Shown here: piece by piece, positions 60,695 through 64,000 of the stretch
Numbering within the stretch: position 1 is the first letter of the stretch
Layout: each line of letters starts with the position of its first letter
NCBI GenBank assembly: GCA_947493745.1
Contig: CANLSM010000002.1
Coordinates: 310,001-374,000, forward strand
Direction: 5' to 3'
Length of the DNA: 64,000 bases
Source: an uncultured Paracoccaceae bacterium
GTDB taxonomy: Bacteria; Pseudomonadota; Alphaproteobacteria; Rhodobacterales; Rhodobacteraceae
Notes under the pieces: generated by a model
Seen by the model: the letters and a program-made list of their open reading frames with translations, nothing else
Told to the model about the DNA's origin: nothing
Databases searched by the model: none
Translations under genes and position numbers: made by a program

Positions 60695-61495
60695 ATGATA
60701 ACTGAAGATCAGAAGGTGGAATTGATCGCCGTGGCGCATCAGTTGGCTGATGCGGCGGCAGAAGTGTCTCTTCTATACTTCCGGAAAACAGACCTGATCG
60801 CCGACAACAAAGCCGGCGGTCGGGATTTTGATCCCGTGACCAAGGCTGATCGCGCGGCCGAACGCGCCATGCGCGCGATCCTTGAAGAGTTGCGCCCCGA
60901 CGATGGTATTCTGGGCGAGGAGGAGGCTGAGAAGCCCTCACGCTCCGGCATCACATGGGTACTCGATCCGATTGACGGCACGCGCGCTTTCATCAGCGGT
61001 CTTCCCGTCTGGGGAACACTGATTGCCGTGAATGCCGGTGACGGTCCCCAGATCGGGATCATCGATCAGCCCTATATCGGCGAGCGCTTTTTCGGAACGC
61101 CCGGCAGAGCGGAGCATATCCATCGTGGCAACAAGCGCCCGATCAGCGTGCGCGACTGCGCCGATCTCGGCCATGCGACGCTGTTTTCGACTTTCCCGGA
61201 GATCGGTTCCGAGCGCGAACGGGACGCGTTTCAGTCGGTCAGTCAGAAATGCCGCCTAACCCGCTATGGCACGGACTGCTATGCCTATGGATTGCTCGCA
61301 ATGGGTCAGATTGATCTGGTGATCGAGGCCGGACTGAACGCCTATGACATTCAGGCGCCGATTGCGGTGATCGAAGCGGCAGGCGGTATCGTCACCGACT
61401 GGTCGGGAGGGCCGGTATGGCAGGGTGGTCGCGCGGTCGCGGCCGGTGATGCGAGGACGCATGCGCAGGCGCTTGCGCTTTTGCGAGACGCCTAG
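60695..61495 (+). CDS. hisN: Inositol monophosphatase-family phosphatase (HisN type)
   Basis: A 266-residue metal-dependent phosphatase. It has the IMP motifs DGILGEEEAEKP (Glu-Glu), WVLDPIDGTRAFISGLPVWGTLI, and DIQAPIAVIEAAGGIVTDWSGG. In this family and in alphaproteobacteria, HisN histidinol-phosphatases have this length and the DPIDGTRAF motif, so HisN is preferred over inositol monophosphatase. Start ATG 60695 follows GAGGG; a GTG at 60656 adds 13 residues. The stop shares CTAG with the convergent lysophospholipase gene. Confidence 0.85.
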   Translation: MITEDQKVELIAVAHQLADAAAEVSLLYFRKTDLIADNKAGGRDFDPVTKADRAAERAMRAILEELRPDDGILGEEEAEKPSRSGITWVLDPIDGTRAFISGLPVWGTLIAVNAGDGPQIGIIDQPYIGERFFGTPGRAEHIHRGNKRPISVRDCADLGHATLFSTFPEIGSERERDAFQSVSQKCRLTRYGTDCYAYGLLAMGQIDLVIEAGLNAYDIQAPIAVIEAAGGIVTDWSGGPVWQGGRAVAAGDARTHAQALALLRDA

Positions 61496-62442
61496 ACCCC
61501 GGTCGAGACGCCGAGCCGCATCAGAAACGCATCGATCTTGTCCCAGCAGGCCCGTCGGTGAGATGGTGTTTCCATCAGCAACTCGTGACGCGCATGGCTG
61601 CGAAGCAGCACCTCACCCTCATTGAACCGGGCGGTCAGCGCATGGACAACCTCCTGGACGACGATGCTGTCGGCGTCTCCCTGAAGGCTCAGCGCGGGCA
61701 CATCGGGTGGCAGCGTCCGGCTGAGCGCTTTCATCTCATGGTCCGCTGCGAGCAGCCATCGCAGGCTCGGCCCACCGAGTGACAGGTCAGGCTGCGCGAT
61801 GAGGTTGCGCTTCAAGCGGGCGAAGTTCTCTTCGTCCGACGTCAGGACGTTGCCCTCGAATTCCTGCTCGATCACGTAATTCTGTTCGCTCGTGCCGGGT
61901 GCCCGCCTCTTGCCGAGGCCGATATGCGGGCCGACATGTATCAGCGCCTTGGCAAAGGGGCGCAGCAGCGGCGCATAGTAGAGATCCCACATCGGTGCCG
62001 AGAAGATGGACCCCCGAACGTCCAGACCGTTCAGGAGCGCACGCAATGCGATACACCCGCCCATGGAGTGCGACAGCAGAACCCGCGGGCCGGGCAAGGC
62101 CTTAACCTCGTCGAGCGCGAGCATGGTCTGCATATCCTGCTGATAGACCAGAAAGTCTTCGACATAGCCGATGGTACGACCGGGCAGGTCACGGTCCGAG
62201 AGGCCCTGTCCGCGCCAGTCGATGACAACCACATTCAGCCCGCGCCGGACCAGTTCGCCGACCACGAGGCCGTACTTCTCGATATATTCGCTGCGGCCGG
62301 GGAAAAGAAGAACGGTGCCGTTCTTCTGTCCGGCCCAGATGGCCACCCGGATGCGGGTGCCGTCCTCGGTCCGGGCCCAGAACGCCTGCTCCCCGTCGGG
62401 TGCGTCGGCGATCCGGGCATAGAAAGGGGCAGTTTCAGCCAA
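61492..62442 (-). CDS. Lysophospholipase-type alpha/beta hydrolase
   Basis: A 316-residue hydrolase. The nucleophile elbow is LLSHSMGGCIAL, with oxyanion-related VLLFPGRSEYIEKYGLVVGELVRRG and the distinctive VVIDWRGQGLSDR at the usual distance; the late Asp-His pair are in LQGDADSIV and RSHARHELLMET. It looks like PldB. The TTG start (62442) has no good ribosome-binding site, though the following residues match the family's usual N-terminus. It overlaps the SCP2 stop by 8 nt. Confidence 0.85.
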   Translation of the reverse strand: MAETAPFYARIADAPDGEQAFWARTEDGTRIRVAIWAGQKNGTVLLFPGRSEYIEKYGLVVGELVRRGLNVVVIDWRGQGLSDRDLPGRTIGYVEDFLVYQQDMQTMLALDEVKALPGPRVLLSHSMGGCIALRALLNGLDVRGSIFSAPMWDLYYAPLLRPFAKALIHVGPHIGLGKRRAPGTSEQNYVIEQEFEGNVLTSDEENFARLKRNLIAQPDLSLGGPSLRWLLAADHEMKALSRTLPPDVPALSLQGDADSIVVQEVVHALTARFNEGEVLLRSHARHELLMETPSHRRACWDKIDAFLMRLGVSTGV

Positions 62443-62725
62443 GAACGGCGGCCAGTTTCATCGCCATGCCCATATCGCCATCAATGGTCAGACCACCCGA
62501 CATGAAGGCCGAGGTCGGGTTGACGTCGCCCGACAGGATGCCCCTGAAGGTCTCTTCGTCCGCAGTCATGGTGACATCCGCCTCACCGCCATCGGCGGAA
62601 GCGCCGTTTTCGTCAATGCGCAGGGTTCCGACACCCTCGATCACAAAAGCCGCCGAGCCATCGATCCCCTGACCGTCCAGCTTTTCGTTCAACGCAGCGA
62701 CCGCTGCCGTGATCACGTCACTCAT
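62435..62725 (-). CDS. SCP2 sterol-transfer family protein
   Basis: A 96-residue SCP2-like lipid-binding domain. It shows SDVITAAVAALNEKLDGQGIDGSAAFVIEGVGTLRI, then DVTMTADEETFRGILSGDVNPTSAFMSGGLTIDGDMGMAMKLAAVLG, a full SCP2 pattern including the FMSGGLTIDGD. Single-domain bacterial SCP2 proteins bind hydrophobic ligands; substrate unknown. It precedes the lysophospholipase in the same direction. ATG 62725 has AAGGA 10 nt upstream. Confidence 0.9.
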   Translation of the reverse strand: MSDVITAAVAALNEKLDGQGIDGSAAFVIEGVGTLRIDENGASADGGEADVTMTADEETFRGILSGDVNPTSAFMSGGLTIDGDMGMAMKLAAVLG

Positions 62726-62801
62726 CCTGTTCGCGTCCTTCTTTGCAGATATCTGAGCAAAAGCGCTCGATTTTTGTGTTTCAGGTGCTAACCTAGCGGT
62801 T

Positions 62802-63377
62802 ATGAAGATCACACAAAAGACACTCTTTGCCCTTGCCGTGGCGTTAATCGGGCTGACATCTCCGGTGTCGGCGCAGTCGGTTTCCGCTCTGCAGGAGCGT
62901 GAGACCGATCTCGATGAGCTTTATGCCGAGCTCAAGAGCGCCGATCAGGCCAACTGGGAGCGGGTGCAGGACCGTATTTTCAAGCTTTGGGCCCGATCAG
63001 GTTCTGCTTCGGCCGATCTGTTGCTTGAGCGGGGCATGGACGCGCTTGAGGCAGACAATGTCGACCGGGCGATCGAGCATTTCACCGCACTTACCGATCA
63101 CGCGCCCGACTTCGCCGAAGGGTGGAGCGCGCGGGCAACCGCCTTTTATCTCAGCGATGAATACGGGCTTGCCCTGCTTGACGCGCAGCGGGCCCTTGCG
63201 CTCAATCCGCGTCATTTCGGCGTTCTGACAGGTGTCGGGATCATCTTCGAGGAATTGCAGGAATACGATGCGGCGCTGGCCGCCTTCAAAGCCGCTTTCG
63301 AGCTCAATCCGCACCCCGAGCATGTGAAGATGGCGATTGAGCGCCTTGAGCGCCGCGTCGGCGAAGTCGCCCTTTAA
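62802..63377 (+). CDS. Secreted TPR protein
   Basis: A 191-residue exported protein with a Sec signal (MKITQKTLFALAVALIGLTSPVSAQS) and TPR repeats, such as LLERGMDALEADNVDRAIEHFTALTDHAPDFAEGWSARATAFYLSDEYGLALLDAQRALALNPRHFGVLTGVGIIFEELQEYDAALAAFKAAFELNP. Probably a periplasmic scaffold or chaperone; function unknown. The start of a helicase gene lies 12 nt downstream, so both may share a transcript. Confidence 0.87.
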   Translation: MKITQKTLFALAVALIGLTSPVSAQSVSALQERETDLDELYAELKSADQANWERVQDRIFKLWARSGSASADLLLERGMDALEADNVDRAIEHFTALTDHAPDFAEGWSARATAFYLSDEYGLALLDAQRALALNPRHFGVLTGVGIIFEELQEYDAALAAFKAAFELNPHPEHVKMAIERLERRVGEVAL

Positions 63378-63389
63378 GGATCACCTTCG

Positions 63390-64000
63390 ATGTCAGAGCG
63401 TGATGCCCGCGTGACCGCGGTGCTCGGCCCCACCAATACAGGCAAGACGCATTATGCGATCGAGCGGATGCTCGGTCACCGATCCGGCGTGATCGGTCTT
63501 CCCCTGCGTTTGCTGGCGCGCGAGGTCTATGACCGGATCGTTGCCGTGCGCGGGCCGTCTGTGGTGGCTCTGGTCACCGGCGAGGAGCGGATCGTGCCCA
63601 GCCGCGCGCAGTACTGGGTCTGCACGGTCGAGGCGATGCCTGTCGACCTGGGGTGCGAGTTTCTGGCCGTCGACGAGATCCAGCTTTGTGCCGACCCGGA
63701 CCGGGGTTACGTTTTTACCGACCGTCTGCTCAATGCACGGGGGCTTTCAGAGACCCTGTTTCTGGGCGCCGAGACAATGCGCGGGCGGATTGCGTCGCTC
63801 ATTCCGAACGCGCAGTTCGTGCGGCGGGAACGGTTCTCGAAACTGACCTATACCGGCACCAAGAAGATCAGCCGGATGCCTGCCCGCTCGGCCATCGTCG
63901 CCTTCTCGATCGACAATGTCTATGCGATTGCCGAGCTTCTGCGACGCCAGAAGGGCGGCGCGGCAGTGGTCATGGGCGCGCTCAGCCCGCGTACACGCAA
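63390..64000 (+). CDS. SUV3-like RNA/DNA helicase, 5' part
   Basis: The gene runs off the right edge; 203 codons are visible and contain no stop. The N-terminus starts MSERDARVTAVLGPTNTGKTHYAIERML with Walker A GPTNTGKT, and motif II is VDEIQL (DEIQ rather than DEAD). This matches the SUV3 family of mitochondrial and alphaproteobacterial helicases that unwind structured RNA. The ATG has AAGGA 9 nt upstream. Confidence 0.9.
   Translation, partial: MSERDARVTAVLGPTNTGKTHYAIERMLGHRSGVIGLPLRLLAREVYDRIVAVRGPSVVALVTGEERIVPSRAQYWVCTVEAMPVDLGCEFLAVDEIQLCADPDRGYVFTDRLLNARGLSETLFLGAETMRGRIASLIPNAQFVRRERFSKLTYTGTKKISRMPARSAIVAFSIDNVYAIAELLRRQKGGAAVVMGALSPRTR

Overview
The window reads as chromosomal DNA of a marine-type alphaproteobacterium of the order Rhodobacterales (Roseobacter group). 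The basis is gene order and family content: tatABC next to surE-pcm-nlpD and serS, then yajC-secD-secF, a DUF3572 gene beside a PleD-type regulator, DUF1127 and DUF983 genes, ATGA/TTGA-coupled operons, and high GC. The genus assignment is inference from remembered gene families; no search was run.

Layout. 1-6.5 kb: end of a family-5 solute-binding protein gene, prfC, an SDR gene with altered active-site residues, a sodium:solute symporter and an orphan ABC ATPase. 6.5-13.5 kb: tatABC with a coupled DUF815 ATPase, then leftward serS-surE-pcm-nlpD and a small secreted excalibur protein. 13.6-17.5 kb: yajC-secD-secF plus two small coupled genes. 17.7-24 kb: sodB, rarD, a LOG-family gene, a LysM protein, an Atm1-type ABC exporter, a VOC protein and a secreted protein of unknown function. 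24.2-33 kb: a BMP-type nucleobase/nucleoside uptake operon ending in a cytosine-deaminase-like amidohydrolase, facing a three-gene operon (PLP lyase, M24 hydrolase, Asp/Glu-racemase-like) that resembles part of the ectoine-utilisation gene set. 33-38.8 kb: tyrS, anmK, a SulP transporter, a TPR protein, aroQ and a coupled unknown. 38.8-44.9 kb: two corrinoid-linked genes, a non-pyrrolysine MttB homologue and a 1073-residue self-sufficient reductive dehalogenase coupled to a thioesterase. 45-48.2 kb: DUF3572, a PleD-type diguanylate cyclase, and an ECF sigma/anti-sigma/periplasmic sensor trio. 48.3-51.8 kb: DUF983, NUDIX, rpmG, GNAT, a Bax-inhibitor-1 protein and a RidA gene with lower GC. 51.9-55.8 kb: an FtsX-type permease and its ATPase divergent from tesA. 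56-64 kb: DUF1127, LysR, a quinone oxidoreductase, typA, an XRE regulator, an inositol-phosphatase-family gene, a lysophospholipase, SCP2, a TPR protein and the start of a SUV3-like helicase.

Protein export is the main housekeeping theme: the Tat and SecDF-YajC machineries lie within 10 kb, and several nearby products carry Sec or twin-arginine-like signals. The strongest accessory candidates are the coupled thioesterase-reductive dehalogenase pair at 41.2-44.9 kb and the facing nucleobase-uptake and eut-like operons at 24.2-33.0 kb. A perfect 20-bp repeat unit occurs three times, always between convergent genes, and three convergent gene pairs overlap by the tetranucleotide CTAG, which supplies both stop codons. 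No CRISPR array, transposase, rRNA or tRNA gene was recognised.
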